From: Halogeometricum pallidum JCM 14848
GTDB lineage: Archaea; Halobacteriota; Halobacteria; Halobacteriales; Haloferacaceae
NCBI RefSeq assembly: GCF_000337095.1
Contig: NZ_AOIV01000045.1
Coordinates: 1-64,000 of the forward strand
Direction of reading: 5' to 3'
Length of the DNA: 64,000 nt
The position numbers and the translations under genes are program-made. The notes beneath the pieces are model-generated. The model was not told the origin of the DNA, searched no databases, and saw only the letters and a program-made list of their open reading frames with translations. Shown piece after piece: positions 16,545 to 24,280 of the stretch (the first letter of the stretch is position 1; each line of letters begins with the position of its first letter).

Positions 16545-17585
16545 GTGTACCCCGGAGACGCCGAGTTCGGCTTCGAGTTGCTCGTCTGTCGGTGGGCCGA
16601 GGAAGCGTGGCCCCCAGACGGAGAACGGAGCGAGGACGGGAGCGCCGTCCTCGTCGCCCGGCAACTCGGCACCAAGCGGCGGCGCTGGGACACCGTCGTC
16701 GTCGAGTGTGACCCGGCCGGACTGACGGCGCGCGCGCGCTTCGGCGACCGCGAACTCGACTCGGACCTCCTGCACGTCGTCCGTAACGCGCCCGCGGAGT
16801 GGGCGTGGTACCGCGACGCCCTGCCGCACCCCGGCTACCCGTGGCGCTACGTCCGCGCCGCCGTCCACCGCGCGGCCGGGCGCGGGGTCGTGGAGAAGCG
16901 CCGACGCGGCAACCGCATCGAGATTCGCCGCGTCGCGCCCTACCCCGATTGGGTGCGGCGCATCGTGGCCATAGAGAACAAGCCTGACCTCGACGCGTCG
17001 GCGGCGCGCGCCCTCTCTGACCAACTCACGCGCGACGTCGAGGACGCCCTCGCCGACGAGGTGTGGGTGGCGACGCACGCGACCGGGAACCGGGTCGAAC
17101 CCGCCCTCCTCGAAGACGTGCCCGTCGAAGTCGGCATCCTCGCCTTCGCGTTCGACGCCGACGCGCCCGGCGAGGGGTGGGCCGACGCCGCCGTCGAGTG
17201 GCACCCGAGCGACGTGACGCCGCCGGACGCGGAGAGCGACGAGGAGCGACGGACGACGCGCCTCGAACTCGCCGAACGCGCCTACGGGTCCGGTTGGCGC
17301 TCGTACCACGATACGATGCGTCCGGACTGCCGGCACTTCGAACTCCGGCGGTTCGGCCGCGCCCTCGTGCCCCACTGTGCGGCGAAGGAGCGGTCGCAGA
17401 CGGCCGCCGAGTGCGCCGGGTCCTGCCCGGAGTTCGAACCGGAACCGCCCGTCTGGCGCACCCGCGGGTGGCCCATCGAGGGCGGCCCGGGAAAGGGTAT
17501 CAAGCGTCTCCTCGGCGACCGGCGAACACGGGTCAGAGAGTGCGAGGCCGCCGCCGAGGGGAAAGAGCGACCGTTCAGTCGGTGA
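16545..17585 (+). CDS. DUF5787-like protein, predicted PD-(D/E)xK-type nuclease with cysteine cluster
   Basis: This 346-residue protein starts at GTG 16545 (VYPGDAEFGFELLVCRW), matching how I remember DUF5787 proteins beginning. Residues 48-56 (WDTVVVECD) and 140-150 (IVAIENKPDLD, with the E-x-K triad part E144-N-K146), followed by Q160-L (SDQLTRDV), have the order and spacing of the RecB/Cas4-type nuclease core. After a Glu-rich linker come four cysteines, C262, C278, C290 and C294 (DCRHFE, PHCAAKE, ECAGSCPEF), that could bind Fe-S or zinc. Nuclease activity is an inference. The frame is open far upstream but lacks sense there. It overlaps the convergent downstream gene by 11 bases. Confidence 0.8.
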   Translation: MYPGDAEFGFELLVCRWAEEAWPPDGERSEDGSAVLVARQLGTKRRRWDTVVVECDPAGLTARARFGDRELDSDLLHVVRNAPAEWAWYRDALPHPGYPWRYVRAAVHRAAGRGVVEKRRRGNRIEIRRVAPYPDWVRRIVAIENKPDLDASAARALSDQLTRDVEDALADEVWVATHATGNRVEPALLEDVPVEVGILAFAFDADAPGEGWADAAVEWHPSDVTPPDAESDEERRTTRLELAERAYGSGWRSYHDTMRPDCRHFELRRFGRALVPHCAAKERSQTAAECAGSCPEFEPEPPVWRTRGWPIEGGPGKGIKRLLGDRRTRVRECEAAAEGKERPFSR

Positions 17586-18081
17586 CTTCCACGTCGACTT
17601 CGTCGCGTTCGACGGCGAGGCGGAACGTCGGAACGGTCCGATAGACGACTTCGACGACGCCCTTCCGACGGAGGCTCTGGAGGGCGCGGCGGACCTCGTC
17701 GACCTCCGGGTCGGCGTCGTACGCCTCGCGGACCTTGTTCAACACGCTGACGACGCTCTCGGAGCGTTCGTCCGGTCCGGCGAGCACCTCGAACACCCGC
17801 GCTTCGAGGGCGGGCACGCGGATGACCGACGGTACCCCTCCCTCCTCCGCGTCGTCCACCTCGACGCCGGGTTCGACGTCGACCAACTCGGCGGCGTCGG
17901 CCGTCGCGCGGATGAGGCTGTTGTCGTCGCGGTAGTAGTACTCCTTCAGTTCGTTCTCGAGGTACTGGTGCACCTCGCTGCCGGACTCCAACCCCCAGCT
18001 ATCTTGCAACTCCTTGTTCTTCGTCGGTTGGAGACGGACGACGTCCGCCAACCGTTCTTTCGCCTTCTCAGAGAGGGTCAT
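17575..18081 (-). CDS. winged-helix domain protein, DUF5797-like
   Basis: This 168-residue soluble protein has an N-terminal helix-turn-helix-like part (MTLSEKAKERLADVVRLQPT, then a GSEVHQYLENELKEYYY segment). A variable middle follows, and a C-terminal winged-helix pattern: VDEVRRALQSLRRKGVVEVVY, written here only in part as DEVRRALQSLRRKGVVEVV. I recall haloarchaeal relatives as DUF5797. DNA binding is plausible but the regulon is unknown. A TATA-like box on the minus strand at 18103-18111 (taatagac region) supports ATG 18081. Its 3' end overlaps the nuclease-like gene by 11 bases. Confidence 0.8.
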   Translation of the reverse strand: MTLSEKAKERLADVVRLQPTKNKELQDSWGLESGSEVHQYLENELKEYYYRDDNSLIRATADAAELVDVEPGVEVDDAEEGGVPSVIRVPALEARVFEVLAGPDERSESVVSVLNKVREAYDADPEVDEVRRALQSLRRKGVVEVVYRTVPTFRLAVERDEVDVEVTD

Positions 18082-18182
18082 ACCGGGGTGGTTCTTCCGG
18101 GACGTAATAGACCTGTTTCATGCCGGACGCGAGTTGACCGGAGGACCGCGACCCCATCCGGGGAGGCGCCGTCCGGGCGAAC

Positions 18183-18190
18183 GTTTACCC
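18183..18190 (+). promoter_or_regulatory. TATA-like box of the enoyl-CoA hydratase gene
   Basis: The sequence gtttaccc lies about 27 bases before ATG 18214, in line with the leaderless pattern of neighbouring genes. Confidence 0.45.
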
Positions 18191-18213
18191 TCCCGCCCCG
18201 CGTCGCCTCGGCC

Positions 18214-18987
18214 ATGTCGTGGGATACCATCAGACTCGACTGGGACGGCGACGTAGCGACCCTCGTCGTCGACAGACCCGACCGGATGAACGCCCTGAAC
18301 GCCGACGCGTTGGACGCCATCGAGGAGGCTCTCGACGAGGCGCGCGAGGCGGAGGCGCGGTGTCTCGTCGTCACCGGCGAGGGCGACGAGGCGTTCGTCG
18401 CCGGCGCGGACATCGGCCACATGAAGGACCTCGGGACGGTCGAGGCGCAGGCGTACGCCGAGCAGGGCCACCGCATCGCCGCGGCCATCGAATCGTTCCC
18501 CGCGCCGACCATCGCCGCCATCAACGGCTACGCCTTCGGCGGCGGGTGCGAACTCGCCCTCGCCTGCGACCTGCGCGTCGCCTCCGAGCGCGCCCTCCTC
18601 GGGCAGACGGAGATAGACCTCGGCATCATCCCCGGCTGGGGGGGTACGCAGCGCCTCCCGGCGCTGGTCGGCGACGAGACGGCCCGGCGGATGATATTCT
18701 TCGGCGAACGCGTCGACGCGACGGACGCCTACCAGCGCGGACTCGTCGGCGAGGTGGTCGCGCACGACGAACTCAGAGGGCACGTCGCGGAGATGGCGGC
18801 CGAACTCGCAGGGAAGCCGCGGTTCGCCCTCCGCGCGGCGAAGGAGGCGATGAACGCCGTCCACGAGGCGCCGCGGGCGACCGGCCTCGACTTGGAGACG
18901 CGGGCGTGGAGCGGACTGTTCGGCACCCACGACCAGCGGGAGGGGATGGACGCCTTCCTCGACAAGCGGGACGCCGAGTTCGAGTGA
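18214..18987 (+). CDS. enoyl-CoA hydratase/isomerase family protein
   Basis: This 257-residue crotonase-fold protein shows the oxyanion-hole segments FVAGADIGHM (about residues 61-70) and INGYAFGGGCELALACDLR (about 104-122). The catalytic region GQTEIDLGIIPGWGGTQRLP has the Glu of the hydratase active site in place. The C-terminal helices complete the trimer interface. It would hydrate trans-2-enoyl-CoA in beta-oxidation or related acyl-CoA metabolism. The frame remains open upstream through antisense of the convergent gene, and ATG 18214 with a TATA-like box is the credible start. No partner gene is adjacent; the acyl-CoA genes lie 6-13 kb downstream. Confidence 0.93.
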   Translation: MSWDTIRLDWDGDVATLVVDRPDRMNALNADALDAIEEALDEAREAEARCLVVTGEGDEAFVAGADIGHMKDLGTVEAQAYAEQGHRIAAAIESFPAPTIAAINGYAFGGGCELALACDLRVASERALLGQTEIDLGIIPGWGGTQRLPALVGDETARRMIFFGERVDATDAYQRGLVGEVVAHDELRGHVAEMAAELAGKPRFALRAAKEAMNAVHEAPRATGLDLETRAWSGLFGTHDQREGMDAFLDKRDAEFE

Positions 18988-19047
18988 CGGAGCGAGCGAA
19001 CAGCGAACGACCGAATCGCTGAAAAGAGAACGCCCGACCGACGGGGG

Positions 19048-20589
19048 TTACTCCGCGCCCGGAGCGGTCTGGGGGGCCTCGGCTGCCTCCGAGACGTCGT
19101 TTCGGACGTCGACGCCGGAGGCGTTCACGTCGATGTCGGCGATAGCTGCTCCGAGTTGCTCCAGCGACGCGGCGATTTCGCCGACGAGTCTGACCTGCTC
19201 CTCGTTCGCCTCTGCCGCCGTCTCGACCTCCGCGCAGACCTGTTTGGAGCGTTCGGTCGCGGTGTCTATCATGCTCGCCACCTCCTCGGTGCGGACCGCC
19301 TGGTCGTCCGTCGCGCCGGCGATGTCTTCCATCCCGGTCGACGTGGCGCTCACGGCGTCCACGATGGCCTCTTGGTTGTCCACCATCTCGCGGACGGCCT
19401 CGGCGCTGCTCCGGACTTCTTCGGTGACCGATTCGATGCTCCGGACCGTTTCGCCGGCGTCCTCGCGAGTCTCGTGGATTATCTCCTCGATGCGCTCGGA
19501 CTCGGTCTGGACCTCGTTGGCGAGCGATTTGACCTCGTTGGCGACGACGGCGAACCCCTCGCCGGCCTCGCCCGCCCGCGCGGCCTCGATGTTGGCGTTC
19601 AGCGCGAGGATGTTCGTCTGGTCGGCGATGTCGTTGATGACCTCGACGATGTCGTCGATTTCGGCCACCTGGTCGGCGAGTTCGCGCGTCTGTTCGGCGG
19701 CCTCCTCGCCGGAGACGGCGACGTTCTCCATTCGCTCGACCGCGCGTTCGCCCGACTCGGTGCTCTCGGCGGCCAGTGTCTCGGCCTCCTCGGAGCGCTC
19801 GTTTATCTCGTCTGCCGAGGCGGCTATCTCCTCGACGGTCGCCGACAGCGACCCCACCTCGCCGGACACCTCGTCCATGTTCTCGGCCTGCTCGCCGGCC
19901 AGCGTCCGCGCCTCGTGGACGGCCTCGCCGACGCGGTCGGCGACCTGCGTCGCCTCGTCGGCGGTCGTCCGCATCTCTTCGGAGACCTGGCTCTGTGCGC
20001 CCGTTATCGCCCTGTTCTGCTCGACGAGGTCCGTGACGTCCGAAGCCATCTCCAACCCGGCGACGACCTCTCCCTCGGGGTTCCGGAGGGCGACGCCGGT
20101 CGAGCGGAACCACCCGTCCGCGTCGCCCGTGGTGACGTGTCGGAACTCGTCCTCACTGCGCGATTCCCCCTCGCGCGCGACGGTCTGTGCGAACGTCTCG
20201 ACGTCGGCGGGAATCGGGAACGCATCGTAGACGTTCGTGCCGACGACATCGGTTCCCTCCATTTGGAACGCCGCCTCCGCGGCGGGGTTGAGATACGCGA
20301 CGACGTCGTCGTCGTCGACGACGAACGCCGACTCGGGGTGCGATTCGACGACCTGTTCGAAGAGCCCGCGCCAGTAGTCCCGTTCGTAGCGGACCCGTTC
20401 CATCTCGTCCGTCGCGTCGGGTTCCGGCCGCAGTCCGCCCGTTGGGGCGGTGTGTCCGTCCAACGACGCGCCGCCGGCCGACGCGCCGCGCGCCGTCGCC
20501 GACTCCTCGGCGACGCCCCCGTCGGTCCGTTTCGCCGGTTCGTCCGTTCCTCTCACCGCTCTCCGTACCGCGCTTATCAAATCCCTCAT
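19048..20589 (-). CDS. soluble PAS-containing methyl-accepting chemotaxis transducer
   Basis: This 513-residue protein has a variable N terminus, a PAS domain (about residues 65-185, with FVVDDDDVVAYLNPAAEAAF) and a long coiled-coil signalling domain. The hairpin tip IVEVINDIADQTNILALNAN, followed by IEAARAGEAGEGFAVVA, is the hallmark that contacts CheA/CheW. Glu/Gln-rich methylation helices flank it. No transmembrane helix or HAMP domain is visible, so it should sense a cytosolic signal, like soluble halobacterial transducers. ATG 20589 is supported by a minus-strand TATA-like box at 20612-20620. The frame extends a further 46 codons upstream without support. Confidence 0.93.
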   Translation of the reverse strand: MRDLISAVRRAVRGTDEPAKRTDGGVAEESATARGASAGGASLDGHTAPTGGLRPEPDATDEMERVRYERDYWRGLFEQVVESHPESAFVVDDDDVVAYLNPAAEAAFQMEGTDVVGTNVYDAFPIPADVETFAQTVAREGESRSEDEFRHVTTGDADGWFRSTGVALRNPEGEVVAGLEMASDVTDLVEQNRAITGAQSQVSEEMRTTADEATQVADRVGEAVHEARTLAGEQAENMDEVSGEVGSLSATVEEIAASADEINERSEEAETLAAESTESGERAVERMENVAVSGEEAAEQTRELADQVAEIDDIVEVINDIADQTNILALNANIEAARAGEAGEGFAVVANEVKSLANEVQTESERIEEIIHETREDAGETVRSIESVTEEVRSSAEAVREMVDNQEAIVDAVSATSTGMEDIAGATDDQAVRTEEVASMIDTATERSKQVCAEVETAAEANEEQVRLVGEIAASLEQLGAAIADIDVNASGVDVRNDVSEAAEAPQTAPGAE

Positions 20590-20611
20590 GTGACAGTGGG
20601 GCCGCCGCCGC

Positions 20612-20620
20612 GTAATAAAT
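20612..20620 (-). promoter_or_regulatory. TATA-like box of the chemotaxis transducer gene
   Basis: Reading on the minus strand, atttattac lies 23-31 bases before the ATG at 20589, fitting a leaderless transcript. Confidence 0.5.
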
Positions 20621-20745
20621 CCCGTATCCCGAATATCAAAGATGGTACCAGTGGAGATTTGGCGGTCGTCGCCGTCGAACGGCGTCGTCTCTGGGGACCG
20701 ACCGGCTCCCCGCAAGGATAAGTGCACGGACGACGACAGTAAAAT

Positions 20746-21003
20746 ATGACCGAACAGATAAAACTGAGTCGCGTCGAGCCCCGTCTGGAGGAGCTTTCGT
20801 ACCCCGTTACGCGTGACGATGCGGCGATGGAACTGTCGGACGTGACGGTGCTCTTGGCCGACGGCGAGGAGAACCTCGGCGCCCTCGTCTCGGAGGTGGG
20901 GAGCGACTCCTTCTCCTCCGCGACGGACCTGTTCGAGGAACTGCAGAACGTAATGCCCATCGAAGCCGTCGGCGAACCCGGACAGTCCGACGGCGACGCC
21001 TAA
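20746..21003 (+). CDS. small haloarchaeal protein, DUF5789-like
   Basis: This 85-residue protein of the type I recall as DUF5789 carries the segment LEELSYPVTRDDAAMEL, followed by the distinctive VLLADGEENLGALVSEV. A helix with FSSATDLFEELQNVMP comes next. It is acidic and soluble with no catalytic motif. Function is unknown to me. A box ggataagtg at 20716-20724 lies about 27 bases before the ATG, so the gene is probably leaderless. It is divergent from the transducer and followed by the TFS gene, which has its own promoter. Confidence 0.85.
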   Translation: MTEQIKLSRVEPRLEELSYPVTRDDAAMELSDVTVLLADGEENLGALVSEVGSDSFSSATDLFEELQNVMPIEAVGEPGQSDGDA

Positions 21004-21048
21004 TTCCCCAGGGAGGGAGGCGACGGCGCGCGGACGGGTTCCCCGACG

Positions 21049-21057
21049 CTTAAGTAC
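21049..21057 (+). promoter_or_regulatory. TATA-like box of the TFS gene
   Basis: The sequence cttaagtac ends 23 bases before ATG 21081, the standard haloarchaeal leaderless spacing. Confidence 0.55.
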
Positions 21058-21080
21058 GAGAAGCGACTGCGTTCGGTAAC

Positions 21081-21404
21081 ATGGAGTTCTGCGACGAGTG
21101 CGGTTCGATGATGAAGACGGACGGCGGCGTCTGGGTCTGCGGGAACTGCGGCTTCGAGAAGGCGCGGGACTCGGCGAAGGAAGACCACATGACGTCGACG
21201 GCGGCCCGCGAGGACAGCGAGGTCGTCGACATGTCCGAGGTCGACGACGCCGAAATCGGACCCACGACCACGGTGAAGTGTCCCGAGTGCGGTCACGACC
21301 GCGCCCGGTACGAGATGAAACAGATCCGCTCGGCCGACGAGTCCGAGACGCGCTTTTTCACCTGCGTCGAGTGCGGCCACAAGTGGCGCGAGGACGACCA
21401 CTGA
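21081..21404 (+). CDS. tfs: transcription factor S (TFS), RNA polymerase cleavage factor
   Basis: This 107-residue protein has an N-terminal zinc ribbon (FCDECGSMM and VCGNCG, residues 3-24) like RPB9/RPA12. The C-terminal zinc ribbon (KCPECGHDRARYEMKQIRSA, then DESETRFFTCVECGHKW) is like TFIIS. The acidic hairpin residues Asp-Glu in SADESETRFF, which insert into the polymerase active site and stimulate transcript cleavage, are present. TFS rescues arrested archaeal RNA polymerase and improves fidelity. A short acidic linker joins the two domains. The gene is monocistronic and leaderless. Confidence 0.97.
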   Translation: MEFCDECGSMMKTDGGVWVCGNCGFEKARDSAKEDHMTSTAAREDSEVVDMSEVDDAEIGPTTTVKCPECGHDRARYEMKQIRSADESETRFFTCVECGHKWREDDH

Positions 21405-21521
21405 ACGGCGACGCGGCGGGTCGCCCCCTCGGCGATGAGGCGAACGATAGTGGCGTCCCCCCCTTCGCTCGCTCGACCGCACGACGCCGTACGGTCGGAT
21501 GCGTACTCGGTCGCGGACGTC

Positions 21522-21530
21522 ACTATAAGG
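21522..21530 (+). promoter_or_regulatory. TATA-like box of the 21555 gene
   Basis: The sequence actataagg lies about 29 bases upstream of GTG 21555 and supports that non-ATG start on a leaderless transcript. Confidence 0.55.
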
Positions 21531-21554
21531 GCGTCGCCGCCGTAGCGACGCACA

Positions 21555-22166
21555 GTGACGAGCGAACGCGCGCCGCCGTCGGTCCGCGTCCCCGACGGAT
21601 GGGACCGGACGGCCTCGACGACGGAGACGGTGTTCGATATCAGAGTAGTCACCGTCGAGGCACACACGGTCGTCTTCGAGGACGCCCGCCTCGCGGACCG
21701 CGTCCGCGACCGGACGGGCGCCGACGGGACGTGGCGTTTCTTCTTCGCCAGTCGCCTCCGCTTCCGACCGAAGACCGGCGGGTCGAAGGCGCTGACCGAA
21801 CTGGTCACCGACCGGGCAGACGACGGCTTCGTCGACCGACTGCGCGACCGGGGGTTCCGCGACGTCGAGCGTATCGAGTCCCGTCGCTTCGCCGTCGGCC
21901 GCACCGAGGCGAACCTGACGCGGTACCGCGCCGCCGTCGACGCCGTCGGAGACGGCGCGACCAGCGAAGGACCCGACGGTCGAGAGTCGACGACGGTGAC
22001 CGCCGAGGCGTACCTCGCGGTGTGGCCCGCCGACGGCGAGTTCCTGGCGGCCGGCGGCGCGTACCCGGTAGGCGTCGACGGCGCGCTCTCGGAGGCGTTA
22101 GCGCCGTCGCTGGAACCGGAGCGACATAGAGAAGAATTGTTCGAGATGATTCGTTCCGTCGAGTGA
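21555..22166 (+). CDS. conserved-looking haloarchaeal hypothetical protein
   Basis: This 203-residue soluble protein begins at GTG 21555. The sequence alternates predicted strands and helices: FDIRVVTVEAHTVVFED, then WRFFFASRLRFRP, then a basic-acidic helical stretch ending DVERIESRRFAVGRTEANL, and a final segment TVTAEAYLAVWPADGEFLAA. There are no membrane helices and no recognised catalytic motif. Codon usage and composition match neighbouring genes and the start is backed by a good TATA box, so I take it as real. Its function is unknown. The downstream neighbour is convergent. Confidence 0.75.
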   Translation: MTSERAPPSVRVPDGWDRTASTTETVFDIRVVTVEAHTVVFEDARLADRVRDRTGADGTWRFFFASRLRFRPKTGGSKALTELVTDRADDGFVDRLRDRGFRDVERIESRRFAVGRTEANLTRYRAAVDAVGDGATSEGPDGRESTTVTAEAYLAVWPADGEFLAAGGAYPVGVDGALSEALAPSLEPERHREELFEMIRSVE

Positions 22167-22217
22167 ACCGACGCGTCGTGAAGCCGGTCCGACCCGACCG
22201 ACCCGCGGAGGGACGGA

Positions 22218-22952
22218 CTACTCGTAGCGCGCGAACACGAGGTAGCCGGTGTGACCGACGCCCGCTGTCGACGGTCGGGAGCCGCGGTCCTCGAAGTCCA
22301 TCCGCCGCTGGATGGTCTCGAACGTCTCGACCTCGCTCAGCCCCGCCTCCCGGGCCGCTTCGACGGCGGCGCGACTGTTCTCGACGAACGGCGAGTAGAC
22401 GGCGACGTAGCCGCCCGAGCGGAGGAGGTCGGGGGCGCGGGCGACCACGTCCGCCGCGTCGCCGGTATCGAGCGTCAGGAGGTCGAACGGCTCCTGTCCC
22501 TCCTCGCCGAGGGCGTCGAGTTCCTCGGTCACGTCGCCGGCGCGGACGTCGACGTACTCCTCGACGCCCGCGAGGCGCATGTTCTCGCGCGCCACGTCGG
22601 CGAACTCGGGGTCGCGCTCGTACGTCGTCACCTCGGCGCGCATCCGGCCGAGGTACGCCGAGAGGACGCCCGTGCCGGTGCCGGCGTCGAGGACGCGGTC
22701 GCCGGCGGCCGCGCCGGTGTGGCCGACGATGAGGCCGATGTCGCGCGGCATCATCGGCGCGCCGGTGCGTTCGAGGTGGTTGAACAGGTCCGGACCGCGG
22801 AGTCGGCGGACGACGAACGGTTCGCCGAGATGCGTCTCGACGGTGTCGCCGGGTTCGGCGTCCTCGGGAACGGTGAGCACGCCGAGGTCAGTCTGGAGTT
22901 CGTCCCCCGGTGCGCGGAGGTACTCTCTGTTCTCGTGGACGAGCAGATACAC
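22218..22952 (-). CDS. trmI: tRNA (adenine-N1)-methyltransferase TrmI
   Basis: This 244-residue class I methyltransferase has an N-terminal small beta domain (about residues 1-60), then the SAM-binding motif VLDAGTGTGVLSAYLG (about 86-101) and an acidic motif II in VTTYERDPEFADVA. Later motifs include FDLLTLDTGD and GGYVAVYSPFVEN. This is the arrangement of archaeal TrmI, which makes 1-methyladenosine in the tRNA T-loop (positions 57/58). It starts with GTG directly after the stop codon of the NAC gene with no gap, so the two form an operon linking translation-associated functions. Confidence 0.93.
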   Translation of the reverse strand: MYLLVHENREYLRAPGDELQTDLGVLTVPEDAEPGDTVETHLGEPFVVRRLRGPDLFNHLERTGAPMMPRDIGLIVGHTGAAAGDRVLDAGTGTGVLSAYLGRMRAEVTTYERDPEFADVARENMRLAGVEEYVDVRAGDVTEELDALGEEGQEPFDLLTLDTGDAADVVARAPDLLRSGGYVAVYSPFVENSRAAVEAAREAGLSEVETFETIQRRMDFEDRGSRPSTAGVGHTGYLVFARYE

Positions 22953-23369
22953 TTACTCGAGACGCGAGATGGCGGCCGCGAGGTCGCCGTTCTCGGCCTC
23001 TAGCGCCTCCCGCGCGTCGCTCTTGGGGACGCCGGCGCGTTGGGCGACGAGTTCCACGTCCGACTCGGGAATCTCCGCCTCGCCGTCGTCGTCGGTCGGT
23101 TCGACCGCGAGGGCGTCGTCGCCGTCGCCGCCCTCGACTCTCGTCGCACCGCCGCCGCTCCCGGGTTCGCGCGATTCGGGCTGACCGACGATCTGGTAGG
23201 TCTCCTGGCCCTGCGCGTCCATGCGCGTGACCTGGGCGTCCGAGAACACGAGTTCCTCGTCGGCCGTCCTGATGACGACCTCCTCGGCGTCGAGTTCGGT
23301 GACGTCGATTCCCATCTGTTTCATCATCTGCTGCATCTTCCGCGGGTTCATGCCGCCTCCGCCAAACAT
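22953..23369 (-). CDS. nac: nascent polypeptide-associated complex (NAC) protein
   Basis: This 138-residue archaeal NAC homologue has the Gly/Met-rich N terminus [20 protein letters not shown], a NAC domain beta-barrel ([20 protein letters not shown]) and a disordered acidic linker. A C-terminal UBA domain follows ([20 protein letters not shown]). It binds ribosomes and nascent chains as a homodimer. ATG 23369 begins the canonical N terminus; a GTG or ATG nine codons upstream is less likely. Directly abutting trmI downstream, it is the first gene of that pair. Confidence 0.95.
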   Translation of the reverse strand: MFGGGGMNPRKMQQMMKQMGIDVTELDAEEVVIRTADEELVFSDAQVTRMDAQGQETYQIVGQPESREPGSGGGATRVEGGDGDDALAVEPTDDDGEAEIPESDVELVAQRAGVPKSDAREALEAENGDLAAAISRLE

Positions 23370-23525
23370 ACTCGCACGGACGTCCCCCAGCGCCAAAAAG
23401 GGTGGCGGACCGCCGCCGTCGTCGCGTCTACGACTCGAACTCGAAAACGGCGGGCGGACGGAGGCGCCGCGGGAGGCGGGCCGTAGGACCGTGACCGCGG
23501 AAGCGGACCCGCGGGCGAGGGAGCG

Positions 23526-24182
23526 CTACTCGCCGGTGCGGACGCTCACCGTGAGACCGCTGCCGACGGGGAGGACCGTCGTCTCGAAGTCCGGCGCCGC
23601 CCGCACGGCGTCGAGGTAGGCGGCAATGCCCCGCGTCGCCGCGGAGGCGTCGTCCGGCACCCCTTCTCCCTCCGCGTACTCGACCAACGTCTCGAAGTCC
23701 GCCGGCCCGCGCACTACGTTGTCGGCGACGACGACGCCGCCGAGGGCGACTTTGTCGGCCACCTCGTGGAACCCGTCGACGTAGCGCTCCTTCTCGTGGT
23801 CGATGAGGACGCAGTCGAAGGGTCCTTCGTACTCGCCGACCAGTTCGAGGGCGTCGCCCACCTGGCAGTCGAACGTCGGGGCGTAGTCGGCTTCCGAGAG
23901 CCAGTCGTACGCCATGTCGAGTTCCTCGCGGTCGTGTTCGGTCAGTATCACCTCGCCGGCGTCCATCCCGCGGGCCCACCACGTCGCCGAGTAGCCGAAC
24001 CCCGACCCGAACTCGAAGACGCGTTCGGCGTCGGTGAGGCGGGCGAGGACGCGGAGCGTTCCCCCGGCCGCCGGTCCGATGTTGGGGAACCCCTCCCGGT
24101 CGGCGTGGTCGGCCATCTCCGCCTGCACGTCGTCGTGTTCCGGCGCCATTCCGTCGAGGTATCGACCGAGGAGTTCGTCCAT
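23526..24182 (-). CDS. SAM-dependent O-methyltransferase, CCoAOMT-like
   Basis: This 218-residue methyltransferase resembles the caffeoyl-CoA O-methyltransferase/catechol-OMT superfamily. SAM motif I is [19 protein letters not shown] (about residues 56-74). Asp/His residues in [13 protein letters not shown] (about 121-133) and [10 protein letters not shown] correspond to the metal and substrate site. The natural substrate in haloarchaea is unknown. The gene is isolated: an intergenic gap of 156 bases separates it from the NAC gene and it is divergent from the mutase gene. Confidence 0.9.
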   Translation of the reverse strand: MDELLGRYLDGMAPEHDDVQAEMADHADREGFPNIGPAAGGTLRVLARLTDAERVFEFGSGFGYSATWWARGMDAGEVILTEHDREELDMAYDWLSEADYAPTFDCQVGDALELVGEYEGPFDCVLIDHEKERYVDGFHEVADKVALGGVVVADNVVRGPADFETLVEYAEGEGVPDDASAATRGIAAYLDAVRAAPDFETTVLPVGSGLTVSVRTGE

Positions 24183-24249
24183 ACGTTCGCTTTAGGAGGC
24201 CGGCACCTCAGTCTACCCCCTACGTACCTTTGGCCCCCCAATCCACGCC

Positions 24250-24257
24250 GTTAAGTC
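24250..24257 (+). promoter_or_regulatory. TATA-like box of the methylmalonyl-CoA mutase gene
   Basis: The sequence gttaagtc lies 24-31 bases before ATG 24281, consistent with leaderless initiation. Confidence 0.5.
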
Positions 24258-24280
24258 GGAGCCGACCGTCATCTTCGACC

